Positions 44,118 through 55,064 of a DNA stretch of 64,000 nucleotides are shown in pieces. The position numbers and the translations under genes are program-made. The notes under the pieces were generated by a model. It searched no databases. It was not told the origin of the DNA and was given only the letters and a program-made list of their open reading frames with translations. Origin of the DNA: CBDFKB01 sp965248715 (lineage in GTDB: Bacteria; Pseudomonadota; Alphaproteobacteria; Rhizobiales; Rhizobiaceae); the NCBI GenBank assembly GCA_965248715.1, contig CBDFKB010000007.1, positions 868,001 to 932,000 on the forward strand. Direction: 5' to 3'. Within the stretch, counting starts at the first letter, position 1; each line of letters opens with the position of its first letter.

Positions 44118-44777
44118 TTGATCAAGTTCGAAAACGTCGGATTGCGTTACGGAATGGGACCGGAAGTCCTGCGTGATTTGTCGTTTACGATTGAGCGTGA
44201 ATCGTTCCAGTTTCTCACCGGCCCGTCTGGCGCTGGCAAAACCAGCTTGTTGCGTTTGATGCTGCTGTCGCTGAAACCGTCCCGTGGCCTGGTATCGATT
44301 TTCGGCAAGCCGGCGGCATCGATCAGGCGCGACGATATGCCGGGAATTCGCCAACGGATCGGTGTGGTGTTCCAGGATTTTCGCCTGCTCGACCATCTGA
44401 CCACTTATGAAAACGTTGCCTTGCCATTGCATGTGCAGGGGCGTGAGGAACACGTCTATCGTGCCGACGTGAGCGAATTGTTAGACTGGGTCGGGCTCGG
44501 CGAACGCAAAAACACCTTTCCACCGGTGCTTTCCGGTGGCGAAAAGCAGCGCGCTGCGATTGCCCGAGCGCTGATCGCACAGCCGGAAATCCTGTTGGCC
44601 GACGAGCCGACCGGCAATGTTGATCCGCCGTTGGCACGCCGCTTGCTGCGCTTGTTCGAGGAGTTGCACCGGCTTGGAACCTCGGTGATTATCGCTACCC
44701 ATGATCTCGGTCTGATGGACCAATATTCTGCCAAGCGGTTGGTCTTAAACGAGGGGCATCTGCAAATTTATGGATAG
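44118..44777 (+). CDS. ftsE: cell division ATP-binding protein FtsE
   Basis: A 219-residue ABC ATPase that with FtsX transmits a signal across the membrane to septal peptidoglycan hydrolases. Walker A is GPSGAGKTSLLR, the signature LSGGEKQRAAIARAL, Walker B EILLADEPTGNVDP and the switch His in ATHDLGLMDQ. The start codon is TTG at 44118 after a strong GGGAGGAAGG site. The coding sequence overlaps ftsX by eight bases. Confidence 0.96.
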   Translation: MIKFENVGLRYGMGPEVLRDLSFTIERESFQFLTGPSGAGKTSLLRLMLLSLKPSRGLVSIFGKPAASIRRDDMPGIRQRIGVVFQDFRLLDHLTTYENVALPLHVQGREEHVYRADVSELLDWVGLGERKNTFPPVLSGGEKQRAAIARALIAQPEILLADEPTGNVDPPLARRLLRLFEELHRLGTSVIIATHDLGLMDQYSAKRLVLNEGHLQIYG

Positions 44778-45783
44778 GGATGCAATCAATTCCGCAGTGG
44801 CCATGGCGAGGCGAAAGCCGGTGGCCCAGACCGCAAAACAAAAACGGCGAAAGACCGCGCCAGTTAGGGGCTTTACCCAGCACCGGGCTATCGTGCCGCG
44901 CGACGGCATTGCCGGCCGGGCACTGACCGTGGTGATCGCGATCATGTCGTTTCTGGCCTGCCTGACCCTTGGCGCCGTGTTGATGATTACCGAGGCGGCG
45001 CGCGACTGGACCAGCGATGTTGCCGCCGAAGTGACGATCCAGGTCAATCCGGTTGAGGGCAACGATATAAATCAAGCAATCCGCGAAGCGAGCCGGATTG
45101 CGCTCGATTTTGCCGGTATTTCCAGGGTCGTCGCCATCAACGACCGTGATGCGGCGGCGCTTTTGGAGCCGTGGTTGGGATCGGGTTTTGATATTGCCGA
45201 ACTACCGATCCCGCGCTTATTGACGGTCTCGATTGCGGCCGGCGCCGATCCGGACCTTGTTGCCCTCGAAAAACGACTGCACGATGAGGTTCCAGGTGCC
45301 AGCCTTGATGACCATCAGGCCTGGGTCGATCGGTTAACATCGGTGGCGATGGCATTGGTCAGCCTCGGCATCGCCATTTTGGCGTTGGTGCTTTGCGCCA
45401 CCATCGTAACGGTGGTTTTTGCCACCCAAGGCGCAATGGTCGGCAATCGGCAGATCGTCGAGGTGCTGCACTTTGTCGGTGCGCATAACCGGTTTATCGC
45501 TGCCGAATTTCAACGCCACTTTCTTTTTCTTGGCCTGCGCGGTGCGGCGATCGGCGGGGTGGCGGCCGGGTTCTTGTTTCTAATGTTCCTGTTTGCCGGT
45601 TGGCAACGCGGTGATGATCCTGGTGACCCGTTCCATGCCCTGTTTGGCTCCTATTCGCTCGGCATCACCGGCTATGTGGCGATTGCGCTGGTTACTGCGG
45701 CAGTTGCTGCCCTGACAGCTTTTACTTCGCGGCTCACCGTATTGCGGCATCTTGATCGGCTCGACCGGCTGATCCGACGATAG
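44770..45783 (+). CDS. ftsX: cell division protein FtsX
   Basis: A 337-residue permease-like partner of FtsE. A basic cytoplasmic N-terminus (RRKPVAQTAKQKRRKTAPV) precedes helix 1 (ALTVVIAIMSFLACLTLGAV), the extracellular domain (VAAEVTIQVNPVEG to about residue 185), then three C-terminal helices beginning VAMALVSLGIAILALVLCA. LRxLGAxxRFIAxEFQRHF-like residues (VLHFVGAHNRFIAAEFQRHF) are conserved in alphaproteobacterial FtsX. Start overlaps ftsE. Confidence 0.94.
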   Translation: MDRDAINSAVAMARRKPVAQTAKQKRRKTAPVRGFTQHRAIVPRDGIAGRALTVVIAIMSFLACLTLGAVLMITEAARDWTSDVAAEVTIQVNPVEGNDINQAIREASRIALDFAGISRVVAINDRDAAALLEPWLGSGFDIAELPIPRLLTVSIAAGADPDLVALEKRLHDEVPGASLDDHQAWVDRLTSVAMALVSLGIAILALVLCATIVTVVFATQGAMVGNRQIVEVLHFVGAHNRFIAAEFQRHFLFLGLRGAAIGGVAAGFLFLMFLFAGWQRGDDPGDPFHALFGSYSLGITGYVAIALVTAAVAALTAFTSRLTVLRHLDRLDRLIRR

Positions 45784-45908
45784 ACCCATGGTCATGCAGC
45801 ATTGCGCGTCATCGGAATACCGTATTTTGCCGGCACATGTTGCCGATAGGTCTACAGCTTTGGTCGCCACCCATGCGGATTGATCCCGCCAGCGGGTGAA
45901 GCAATGTC

Positions 45909-46517
45909 ATGTTATTGAAAAGGCTTATTTATGTTGTGGTCATCGTCTTGCTGGTGCTGGCGATCGGCTTCCTGCGCTTTATTTCTGGGCTGGGAACCGT
46001 GGCAAGCGAGCAAGTAACTGCACCCACTGACGCGATTGTAGTTCTGACCGGGGGTCCGTTGCGGATCGAAAGTGCATTGGAACTGCTGCGGGCAAAAGCG
46101 GCGCCACGGATGCTGATTTCTGGGGTTAATCCAAGGACCGCTGACAGCGCTCTGATCGACATCCACCCGAACATGGCCAAATGGATCGATTGTTGCATTG
46201 AGATCGACCGGGTTTCCGCCGATACCATCAGCAATGCTCGTCAGACCGCAATTTGGGCCGCGCGCCACTCGGTCAGTTCGGTGGCGCTGGTGACTTCGGC
46301 CTATCATATGCCGCGGGCGATTGAGGAAATGAATGCGGCGATGCCGGCGGTGCAAATGGTTCCGGTCAATGTGCCAGACCGTCGGTTTGCCAATGCTGGT
46401 TGGCTCGAAAATTCGCGCAACGCATTGTTTTTGGCAGGGGAGTATTTGAAATTTTTGTCGGCGGTGATCCGCATTCAAGCCAGTCAAATGGTTTCAATTG
46501 GATCGGAAAAGAACTAG
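45909..46517 (+). CDS. YdcF family protein (DUF218)
   Basis: A 202-residue protein with one N-terminal membrane helix (LIYVVVIVLLVLAIGFLRF) and the DUF218 domain: APTDAIVVLTGGPLRIESAL, LISGVNPR, SNARQTAIWAA and LVTSAYHMPRAIEEM. The domain binds nucleotide-like ligands in E. coli YdcF and appears in envelope-related loci; its role is unknown. It stands between ftsEX and plsC, as in other Rhizobiales. ATG 45909 is the only start upstream of the helix. Confidence 0.88.
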   Translation: MLLKRLIYVVVIVLLVLAIGFLRFISGLGTVASEQVTAPTDAIVVLTGGPLRIESALELLRAKAAPRMLISGVNPRTADSALIDIHPNMAKWIDCCIEIDRVSADTISNARQTAIWAARHSVSSVALVTSAYHMPRAIEEMNAAMPAVQMVPVNVPDRRFANAGWLENSRNALFLAGEYLKFLSAVIRIQASQMVSIGSEKN

Positions 46518-46536
46518 ACCTCAAAATGTGCGGCCA

Positions 46537-46705
46537 CTAGTGGTTCGATTCTAACATTTGCGTCCCGTTGCAACACTTAGGTTTGCAAATGTTGGAATCA
46601 AAAGAACCACTAGCAAGGTATTGAATCTAGTGGAATTTTTAAATTTGACATTTGACAAACGACGATGCTGCAAATGGGCACCAAATGTCAAATTCTTTCC
46701 ACTAG
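46537..46705 (+). repeat. D-type double-hairpin repeat, copy 1
   Basis: A 169-bp element with CTAGTGG at one end and CCACTAG at the other. Hairpin one pairs CTAGTGGTTC, GATTC, TAACATTTGC with GCAAATGTT, GAATC, GAACCACTAG. Hairpin two pairs CTAGTGGAA and TTTGACATTTG with CAAATGTCAAA and TTCCACTAG. A second copy of the same length is at 56220. It separates ydcF from plsC. Confidence 0.88.
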
Positions 46706-46758
46706 AGCCCTTTTAATGAATTCGGAGCCATTGCTATTCGGCTCGACAGGTTTCCGCC

Positions 46759-47469
46759 ATGCTGCTGCTTCGATCTATGATCTACAATTGTCTGTTTTTT
46801 GTCGTGACCGCCGCACTGTTGGTTTTCTGGGTTCCAGTATTTTTTTTCTTGCCGCAGCGCGATGGCTGGAAGGTAGTCAAAACATGGGGCTATTTGATAT
46901 TGTGGCTGCACCGCAATATCACCGGCTGCGAGGCCCAATTCCGTGGGCTGGAAAACCTGCCGGATGGTGGGTTTTTGGTCGCGGCCAAGCATCAGTCGAC
47001 CTGGGAAACTGTAGCCATTCTTTTGTTCATGGATGACCCCGCCTACATCTTGAAACGCGAACTGATGTTCTTGCCGCTGTTTGGCTGGTACGCGGCCAAG
47101 ATGCGCATGATCCCGGTGCACCGCGGCAAGAAAGGGGTTGCCTTGACGGCAATGACTGCGGCTGCCCAAAAAGAAATGCGCAATCCACGGCAAATCATTA
47201 TCTTTCCCGAAGGAACCAGAACCGCGCCCGGCGCCGAACCGCGCTACAAGATTGGCATTGCGCGGCTTTATGAAAAAATTTCCTGCCCGGTGGTGCCAGT
47301 GGCGTTGAATTCCGGCCTGTTATGGCCGCGTAACTCATTTTATCGTCATCCTGGAACCATCACTATGGAATTTTTGCCGCCAATCATGCCTGGCCTCGAC
47401 AATGCTGAATTTGCCAAGAAATTGCAGGTCGACATCGAAACCGCAACCGACCGGTTGTTGGCGCAATAA
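46759..47469 (+). CDS. plsC: 1-acyl-sn-glycerol-3-phosphate acyltransferase (PlsC family)
   Basis: A 236-residue membrane acyltransferase that makes phosphatidic acid. An N-terminal helix (CLFFVVTAALLVFWVPVF) is followed by the catalytic box KHQSTWET (H-X4-E in place of the more usual H-X4-D, seen in many relatives), MRMIPVHRGKKG and FPEGTRTAPGAE. Length is normal. ATG 46759 fits the family; the D-type repeat ends 53 bp upstream. Confidence 0.9.
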   Translation: MLLLRSMIYNCLFFVVTAALLVFWVPVFFFLPQRDGWKVVKTWGYLILWLHRNITGCEAQFRGLENLPDGGFLVAAKHQSTWETVAILLFMDDPAYILKRELMFLPLFGWYAAKMRMIPVHRGKKGVALTAMTAAAQKEMRNPRQIIIFPEGTRTAPGAEPRYKIGIARLYEKISCPVVPVALNSGLLWPRNSFYRHPGTITMEFLPPIMPGLDNAEFAKKLQVDIETATDRLLAQ

Positions 47470-47481
47470 GGACCAACAAAT

Positions 47482-47997
47482 TCAGGCCAACATAGCGGCT
47501 ATTTCCTCAAGATGGGGATCGTGGATGCCCAGTTCGGCCAAATGGCGTCGGGTAGACAATACGTAATCCCTGTTGATACCGGAACGACCCTTGCCCTGAC
47601 GCACGAAACGCACCATTTCGTCAATCGCCATGCGGCCGGCATATTGCTGATGTTGGCGGTCAACCACATAAGTTAGCGCCTCGACGGTGACGCCACTGTC
47701 GAGGCGCAGTCGGCGCCAGGTTTCGTAATAGACCTTGGTGACCAATTCGCGCGCGCGCAGATAGTCGATCACTTGTTCGCGCAAGCGCCCATCGACCCGC
47801 ATCGCCATCCCCCGGCACGATCCGCCACGGTCGAGGCCGAGCACCAGGCCCGGCCGTTCTTCGGTGCCGCGATGGACCCAGGAATAGATGCACAACGCGC
47901 GGTGGGTGCCATACATGGTGGCAAGCGTGGTCTGTACCGGCTCGAACCCCGGGTTCCACATCAAGGAACCATAGCCAAATAGCCAAAAATCATCCAT
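47482..47997 (-). CDS. chaC: ChaC-family gamma-glutamylcyclotransferase
   Basis: A 171-residue protein with the substrate-loop motif WLFGYGSLMWNPGFEP at the very start, HRGTEERPGLVLGLDRG and the catalytic Glu region near RARELVTKVYYETW. ChaC enzymes split glutathione or gamma-glutamyl dipeptides to 5-oxoproline. ATG 47997 (MDDFWLFG) is chosen because the motif follows directly; the open frame goes on 35 codons upstream without conservation. Convergent with plsC and divergent from the DUF2125 gene. A link to the hydantoinase/oxoprolinase pair at 26236 is possible through 5-oxoproline. Confidence 0.9.
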   Translation of the reverse strand: MDDFWLFGYGSLMWNPGFEPVQTTLATMYGTHRALCIYSWVHRGTEERPGLVLGLDRGGSCRGMAMRVDGRLREQVIDYLRARELVTKVYYETWRRLRLDSGVTVEALTYVVDRQHQQYAGRMAIDEMVRFVRQGKGRSGINRDYVLSTRRHLAELGIHDPHLEEIAAMLA

Positions 47998-48065
47998 CGT
48001 ACGCTCACAAATTTTAGGTGAACAAGTAGCCCAGGTAGCCGCGCCACGCAGCAGCATCAGGCAGC

Positions 48066-48095
48066 AGCGCCACATAGGAGCGCCACATAGGAGCG
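48066..48095 (+). repeat. 13-bp tandem repeat carrying the ribosome site of the next gene
   Basis: AGCGCCACATAGG is repeated twice and begun a third time (48066-48078, 48079-48091). The AGGAGCG at the end serves as the ribosome site for ATG 48101, so the Shine-Dalgarno region has been duplicated. Confidence 0.6.
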
Positions 48096-48100
48096 ATAGC

Positions 48101-49147
48101 ATGGGGGATCAGAAATCGAAACGCTTCTCCAGCCGATGGTTGGCCCGTTGGTTCGTCATTTTGATCGTGCTGGCGATCACAATCTATTGCGGGGGTTGGT
48201 ATGTGCTTGCCGGCCGGCTCGACCGATCGATTGGCAATTGGATCGCGGCCGAGAAAATTGCCGGCCGGGTGTTTGTTTGCGCCAACCGCCAGGTGGTCGG
48301 GTTTCCGTTTCGCATTGGTTTGTTGTGTGACGCGACCGGTTTTGACGAAGAACAACGCGAATTGGTTGCCGAAGCCGGCGGGTTTCGCAGCGCCGCGCAA
48401 ATTTACCGGCCAAGCCACACCGTTGCCGAACTGCAAGGGCCGGCCAATTTCTTGCTTGCCGGCGGTAGCGGCAGCGCACAGTGGGCACTGCTTAGAGCAA
48501 GTTTGCGCTTGGGGTTCGACGGACCGGAAGCAATTTCGGTCGAAGGCCGGGCACTCAACATCGCCTTTGACCGCAAAATGGCAACCGAAATCGGCGGCAC
48601 CACGGGCTTCACCGCCGATCGGGCCAATTTGCATGTTAGGCGTAACCCGCAAAATGGCACCGGTCTTGACCTGGCCTTGACCGTAGACAATTCTCTCACC
48701 AACCGGATCGGCGGCGCGCCGATCATGCTGGCGATGATCGACGCAAGCGCCACGCTTGCCCAATTCCAGTTGGCAATGTTGAACGAATTAACCCTTGAAC
48801 AAATCCTTAGGCAGCAAGGCGCGTCTGGCATCGTGCATTATGCAAAGGCCGCAGCCGCCGACCAGACCGCTATTGCGCTTTCCGGGCCGTTTGCGATTGC
48901 CACCGATGGCCGGCTCAGCGCCAAGCTAAAAGTTGAAATCACCCGGCCGGAAAATTTGTTCGTGGTCGTCGCCGAACAAGGTGGTGGACTTGGCCTCGAA
49001 CAAGCACAGCTTGCCCAGGCGGTTGAATTATTACGCTTGCAGCAAACTGCAACCGGCAACGGGCCGTTGAAACTCACTGTGACCATTACCGATGGTTTTG
49101 CCAGCATCGGATTTATTCCACTTGGGCCAGTGCCGCGGCTTTTTTGA
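48101..49147 (+). CDS. DUF2125 domain protein
   Basis: A 348-residue protein of a family widespread in Rhizobiales and Rhodobacterales, without known function. One N-terminal membrane helix (FVILIVLAITIYCGGWYVLA) anchors a periplasmic beta-rich domain; VVGFPFRIGLLCD near residue 65 is the family's conserved GFPFR motif. The end IGFIPLGPVPRL is conserved too. It starts 104 bp from the divergent chaC gene and its stop overlaps the acyl-CoA ligase frame by four bases. Confidence 0.85.
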   Translation: MGDQKSKRFSSRWLARWFVILIVLAITIYCGGWYVLAGRLDRSIGNWIAAEKIAGRVFVCANRQVVGFPFRIGLLCDATGFDEEQRELVAEAGGFRSAAQIYRPSHTVAELQGPANFLLAGGSGSAQWALLRASLRLGFDGPEAISVEGRALNIAFDRKMATEIGGTTGFTADRANLHVRRNPQNGTGLDLALTVDNSLTNRIGGAPIMLAMIDASATLAQFQLAMLNELTLEQILRQQGASGIVHYAKAAAADQTAIALSGPFAIATDGRLSAKLKVEITRPENLFVVVAEQGGGLGLEQAQLAQAVELLRLQQTATGNGPLKLTVTITDGFASIGFIPLGPVPRLF

Positions 49148-50715
49148 ACGCCAAGAGTAGCCGAGCAAACGGGGAACCCACCTTGCTAAGCGCCAGCAAT
49201 GAGTATCGGCAAAACCATCTTTGCCACCAACTGCATCAGCCAACCACCGGGCGGGCCGGCGCGACTTTCGCCCGATTGCCAGATGGTCGTACAATGTCAT
49301 TCGGCGAGTTTTTTGATGGTGTGGAACGGCTGGCGGCAGCACTTATGAAATTTGGCCTGGAACCCGGCGACCGGGTCGCGGTGCAAGTCGAAAAAACCAT
49401 CGAAGCACTACAGCTTTATGTGGCGAGCGTATTGGCCGGCGGGGTCTATCTGCCGCTCAATCCGGCCTATACGGCAGCCGAAATCGACTATTTCCTCAGG
49501 GACGCCGAACCAAGGATCGTAGTGTGCGACCCAACCAAACAGAAGGCGATTTGCGCCGCTGCCGGCCCCGCTAATGTATTGACGCTTGACGGCAATGGCG
49601 CCGGCAGCCTCGTGACGGTTGCCGCGGAACGTGACGAGAAATTTGTGCCTGCTGCGCGTGGCCCAAGCGATCTTGCCGCGATTTTATATACATCTGGCAC
49701 CACTGGGCGTTCGAAAGGGGCGATGATGACCCATCGCAATCTTGCCTCGAATGCAGCTACCCTGGTCGAAAGCTGGCAGTTTACCAGCGCCGATGTGCTA
49801 ATCCACGCCCTGCCAATCTTCCACACCCATGGCCTGTTCGTCGCCTCAAATGTGGCGTTGATGGCCGGCGCACAACTGATCTTCATGGCGCATTTCGATG
49901 CCGGCGCGATTGTCGCGGCGCTGCCTGGCGCCACCGCATTGATGGGGGTGCCGACCTTTTATACCCGGCTCTTGCGGGAACCGGGCCTGGCGACGGCAAG
50001 CAGGAATATGCGGTTGTTTATCTCCGGCTCCGCCCCCCTATTGGCCGATACCCATGATAATTGGCGCGGCCGGACCGGCCATGCGATCCTTGAGCGATAT
50101 GGCATGACCGAAACCAATATGAACATTTCCAACCCTTATGAGGGTGAGCGGCGCGCCGGCACGGTTGGATTTCCGCTACCGGGGGTTGATGTGAAGATTA
50201 CCGACGCTGAAACCGGCGCCGAACTGGCAGCCGGTCAACCGGGCATGATCGAAGTGCGCGGCCCCAACGTTTTTGCCGGCTATTGGCGGGTGCCGGAAAA
50301 AACCGCCGAAGAACTGCGCGAAGACGGTTTCTTCATCACCGGTGATATCGCGGTGATCGACGGTGATGGTTATGTTTCGATTGTCGGCCGCGCCAAGGAT
50401 ATAGTCATCAGCGGTGGCTACAATGTCTATCCCAAAGAGGTCGAAATCCTGATCGACGGCGTTGCCGGTGTTGCGGAAACCGCAGTAATTGGCCTGCCCC
50501 ACGATGATTTCGGTGAGGCGGTGGTCGCATTGGTGGTAGCAAAGCCTGGAATTGATCTCGATGCGGGCGATATCCGCTCGGCGATTGCGCACCGCCTTGC
50601 CCGCTACAAGCAACCCAAGGAGATCATCATCATCGACCAATTGCCACGCAACACCATGGGCAAGGTGCAAAAAAACCTACTGCGCCAGCGCTACCAGGAT
50701 TTGTTTCAGGCATGA
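49144..50715 (+). CDS. matB: malonyl-CoA synthetase (MatB-like acyl-CoA ligase)
   Basis: An ANL-superfamily ligase that joins malonate and CoA using ATP. Motifs: LYTSGTTGRSKGAMMTH (P-loop), PIFHTHGLFVASNVAL, MGVPTFYTRLL, the A5 box ERYGMTETNMN and the hinge and catalytic Lys in LPRNTMGKVQKNLL. These agree closely with rhodopseudomonad MatB. The start is uncertain: the first 25 residues resemble nothing, and the frame opens with TTG 49144, while TTG 49183 is another choice. No malonate decarboxylase or transporter gene is adjacent. Confidence 0.88.
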   Translation: MNAKSSRANGEPTLLSASNEYRQNHLCHQLHQPTTGRAGATFARLPDGRTMSFGEFFDGVERLAAALMKFGLEPGDRVAVQVEKTIEALQLYVASVLAGGVYLPLNPAYTAAEIDYFLRDAEPRIVVCDPTKQKAICAAAGPANVLTLDGNGAGSLVTVAAERDEKFVPAARGPSDLAAILYTSGTTGRSKGAMMTHRNLASNAATLVESWQFTSADVLIHALPIFHTHGLFVASNVALMAGAQLIFMAHFDAGAIVAALPGATALMGVPTFYTRLLREPGLATASRNMRLFISGSAPLLADTHDNWRGRTGHAILERYGMTETNMNISNPYEGERRAGTVGFPLPGVDVKITDAETGAELAAGQPGMIEVRGPNVFAGYWRVPEKTAEELREDGFFITGDIAVIDGDGYVSIVGRAKDIVISGGYNVYPKEVEILIDGVAGVAETAVIGLPHDDFGEAVVALVVAKPGIDLDAGDIRSAIAHRLARYKQPKEIIIIDQLPRNTMGKVQKNLLRQRYQDLFQA

Positions 50716-50816
50716 ATTGTGAGCCGGCGAATTCTATTGTCCGGTTGGCCCGGCCGACATGATGCTAGCGGTAGAAAATATTGACCTTTTTGATGATGGC
50801 TGATGCTGGCGGGCGA

Positions 50817-51251
50817 TCACCAGGTTCGTTTTGGCCCGGTATCGATGTGGTAAAACCCTGCCCGATAGCGCTTATATCCGCCGACATGGGGATGGTTCCT
50901 AAGGTATTTTATAACCCCGTTGGGGTCGCCAACAATACGAAAATCGCTTGCACGGCAGGACAAGTGGTAGGAGCGTGGCTTGCCGCCTTTGCGTTTATTT
51001 TCCAGTGGCCAGCGGTGGGTCGATGAAACAACAACCGGGCCAAACCGCCGCGAGACCTGGCGCAGCACAGTCTTCAGGCGTAACGGTACGCACCAAGACG
51101 TGTCGTGATAGGTCACGCTCGGCGCCCGCAATATCGACCAACCGAGCCAGGCGCATGACGAAAGCGAAAGCGGCAATAGCAACAATAGTGCCATTGCCAG
51201 CAATTTTTGCCGCAATTGGCCCCGGTGCCAAATGGTTTTAAGTGCCGCCAA
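50817..51251 (-). CDS. D-Ala-D-Ala carboxypeptidase-like (M15/DUF882) lipoprotein
   Basis: A protein of up to 144 residues. A lipoprotein signal peptide (MALLLLLPLSLSSC, lipobox Cys) precedes a small M15-like zinc peptidase domain: YHLSCRASDFRIVGDP with His and Asp metal ligands, and the end GFYHIDTGPKRTW with His. Such proteins trim peptidoglycan peptides or are structural. The longest frame uses TTG 51251; the ATG at 51194 gives a tighter signal peptide. It lies alone between matB and acs. Confidence 0.8.
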   Translation of the reverse strand: MAALKTIWHRGQLRQKLLAMALLLLLPLSLSSCAWLGWSILRAPSVTYHDTSWCVPLRLKTVLRQVSRRFGPVVVSSTHRWPLENKRKGGKPRSYHLSCRASDFRIVGDPNGVIKYLRNHPHVGGYKRYRAGFYHIDTGPKRTW

Positions 51252-51452
51252 CGCAATACCTGATGAGCGGTTGTTATCGATGATTAAACTTCGACCGAAA
51301 TGATTAAGATTTCGCTCATTCGCCGGCCTGCCGGCTCGCTACCGCCAATTGGATACGGCGATTGTCTTATGGACTTCACCGCGGCAATTTGTTGAATAGG
51401 GAAAATTTGTTTGCACACGTCGGCTTGCGGCCGCACGATGGAAGGAGTGACC

Positions 51453-53411
<1,959 letters not shown>

Positions 53412-53430
53412 TTGGCGGCGTCCCAAGGAG

Positions 53431-53536
53431 CTAGCGCTTGTCACGAAGCGTTGGAATAGCTTCGTCGCGCGCGCTCTTTGTTTATGCGTGTCATTTTTCC
53501 CAAAATCGGTGCCCACTTTTGGGTGACACGCTCTAG
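53431..53536 (-). repeat. B-type palindromic element downstream of acs
   Basis: A complete reverse B unit with CTAG at 53431-53434 and 53533-53536, exactly 102 bp apart. It shows both hairpins and lies 19 bp after the acs stop. Confidence 0.85.
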
Positions 53537-53617
53537 AGCTGAATTGGGTTTGGCTTGTGGACCCCCGGGTCGCGCTTTACTTGCCCGATACCCTGGCCCG
53601 ATACGCGAACATCGCGA

Positions 53618-53690
53618 TGCGTTTTGCTTCTTGCCGGATGAACCGGTTTGCGTCCATCAAATGAGCCAATATCAAGTTCCCTTGGTATAA
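53618..53690 (-). repeat. E-type repeat near the end of cfa
   Basis: On the minus strand TATACCAAGGGAACTTGATA starts the repeat 15 bp after the cfa stop, and it ends GAAGCAAAACGCA, like the copy at 1095. Confidence 0.65.
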
Positions 53691-53705
53691 CAATAGGGAT
53701 TGCGC

Positions 53706-54980
53706 CTACCGGTACAAATCTTCGCGGGTCGCCGGCACTGGGCTCGCGCCTTTGTGGCGTTTACTGGCAAGGGTCTGATTGATCTGCACCGCACCGCGCT
53801 CGAACGCCAGCGCGCAACCGGCCAGATACAAATACCACAGCCGCGCCCGCGCCTCGCCAATCTCAGTGATCGCCTCGTCAAACCGCCCCCACAGGCTTGT
53901 CGCCCAAAGCCTACAGGTTTGGCCATAATGTTCGCGCCAGTTCTCCACGTCGTGGACCTCGAAACCGTGCGCCTCCAGATTGCCAATCGACATGGCGAGA
54001 TGGTCGAGTTCACCACCGGGGAAAATATATTTGACCAACGCCTTGTGCTCCGGGCTTTTGCGGCCGAACGCCTTGTTATCGCGTTTCATGCGGCGGGTGA
54101 TCGCATGGTGCAAATATAACCCGCCGGGCTTCAGGAGCCGGTTTATCGACGAGAAATAAGTGTCATAATTGGCGATGCCGACCGCCTCGAACATGCCGAT
54201 TGAAGCTATCTTGTCGAACTGGTCGTCTAGCGCCTCGTAGGACTTGATATGAATGGTGATCTTGTCTTCCAGGCCCTTGGCGCGGATCCGTTCACGGGCC
54301 AGTTCGGTTTGCGCCTCAGACAATGATACGCCGGTGCCGGTGACCCCGAAATGTTCGACAGCGTGGATCAACAGCGCTCCCCAGCCACAACCGATATCGA
54401 GCAACCGCTCGCCTTGCTTTAGCCGCAGCTTGCGGCAAATCATGTCGAGCTTGTCGGCCTGGGCCTGGTCGAGGCTATTGTTCCAATCGCGAAAATAGCC
54501 GCAGGTATAGACCATGCGCTGGTCGAGAAAGAGTTGGTAGAAGGCATTCGAAACGTCGTAATGGTGGCGGATGTCGGCGCCGGACGATCCACTGATAAAC
54601 GCTTCTTGTCCGCTTAGTGACTGGTAACCGCTAGCACCACCTTTGGAAAACAATGTGCCGAGGTTTTTCAGGAAAAACCGCTTCGGCAGTTTTTTCAACG
54701 CCTGGCGCGCTTTCAGACCCGGTTTGCGTGCGGCAACCAGATCGAACAAATCGCCGCCTTCCAGATCGATGCGCTTGTCGATCCATAACCCTGCCAAGGT
54801 TTCGAAATTCGGTTTGCGCGACAGCCGGCCGGCCACATAGGGATCGTTGATCACCAGCGCCACGCCGTCGGCCGCCCCGATCCGCTCGCCGTTCCACAGC
54901 CGGATCGCAAACCCGGGCTCTACCGCGTCGGCCAATTCACGGTAGAAGCGGGCCTGATTTTCCATGGGTTTTTCGGACAT
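53706..54980 (-). CDS. cfa: cyclopropane-fatty-acyl-phospholipid synthase
   Basis: A 424-residue AdoMet enzyme that adds a methylene bridge to unsaturated membrane lipids. The N-terminal lipid-binding part (residues 1-~130) is followed by IRHHYDVSNAFYQLFLD, YTCGYF, the AdoMet site LLDIGCGWGALLIHA and SIGMFEAVG, then DKHxFPGGEL-like KYIFPGGELD and the active-site WREHYGQTCRLW. Length is normal. ATG 54980 is taken. Flanked on both sides by repeats. Confidence 0.94.
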   Translation of the reverse strand: MSEKPMENQARFYRELADAVEPGFAIRLWNGERIGAADGVALVINDPYVAGRLSRKPNFETLAGLWIDKRIDLEGGDLFDLVAARKPGLKARQALKKLPKRFFLKNLGTLFSKGGASGYQSLSGQEAFISGSSGADIRHHYDVSNAFYQLFLDQRMVYTCGYFRDWNNSLDQAQADKLDMICRKLRLKQGERLLDIGCGWGALLIHAVEHFGVTGTGVSLSEAQTELARERIRAKGLEDKITIHIKSYEALDDQFDKIASIGMFEAVGIANYDTYFSSINRLLKPGGLYLHHAITRRMKRDNKAFGRKSPEHKALVKYIFPGGELDHLAMSIGNLEAHGFEVHDVENWREHYGQTCRLWATSLWGRFDEAITEIGEARARLWYLYLAGCALAFERGAVQINQTLASKRHKGASPVPATREDLYR

Positions 54981-55064
54981 AATTCACCACCGGGTCACAA
55001 CAACAAAGCTCAGCTTTTAGAGCCTATTGGGTGCAAATGGAACCAAACATCAGCACCGGCGCGA

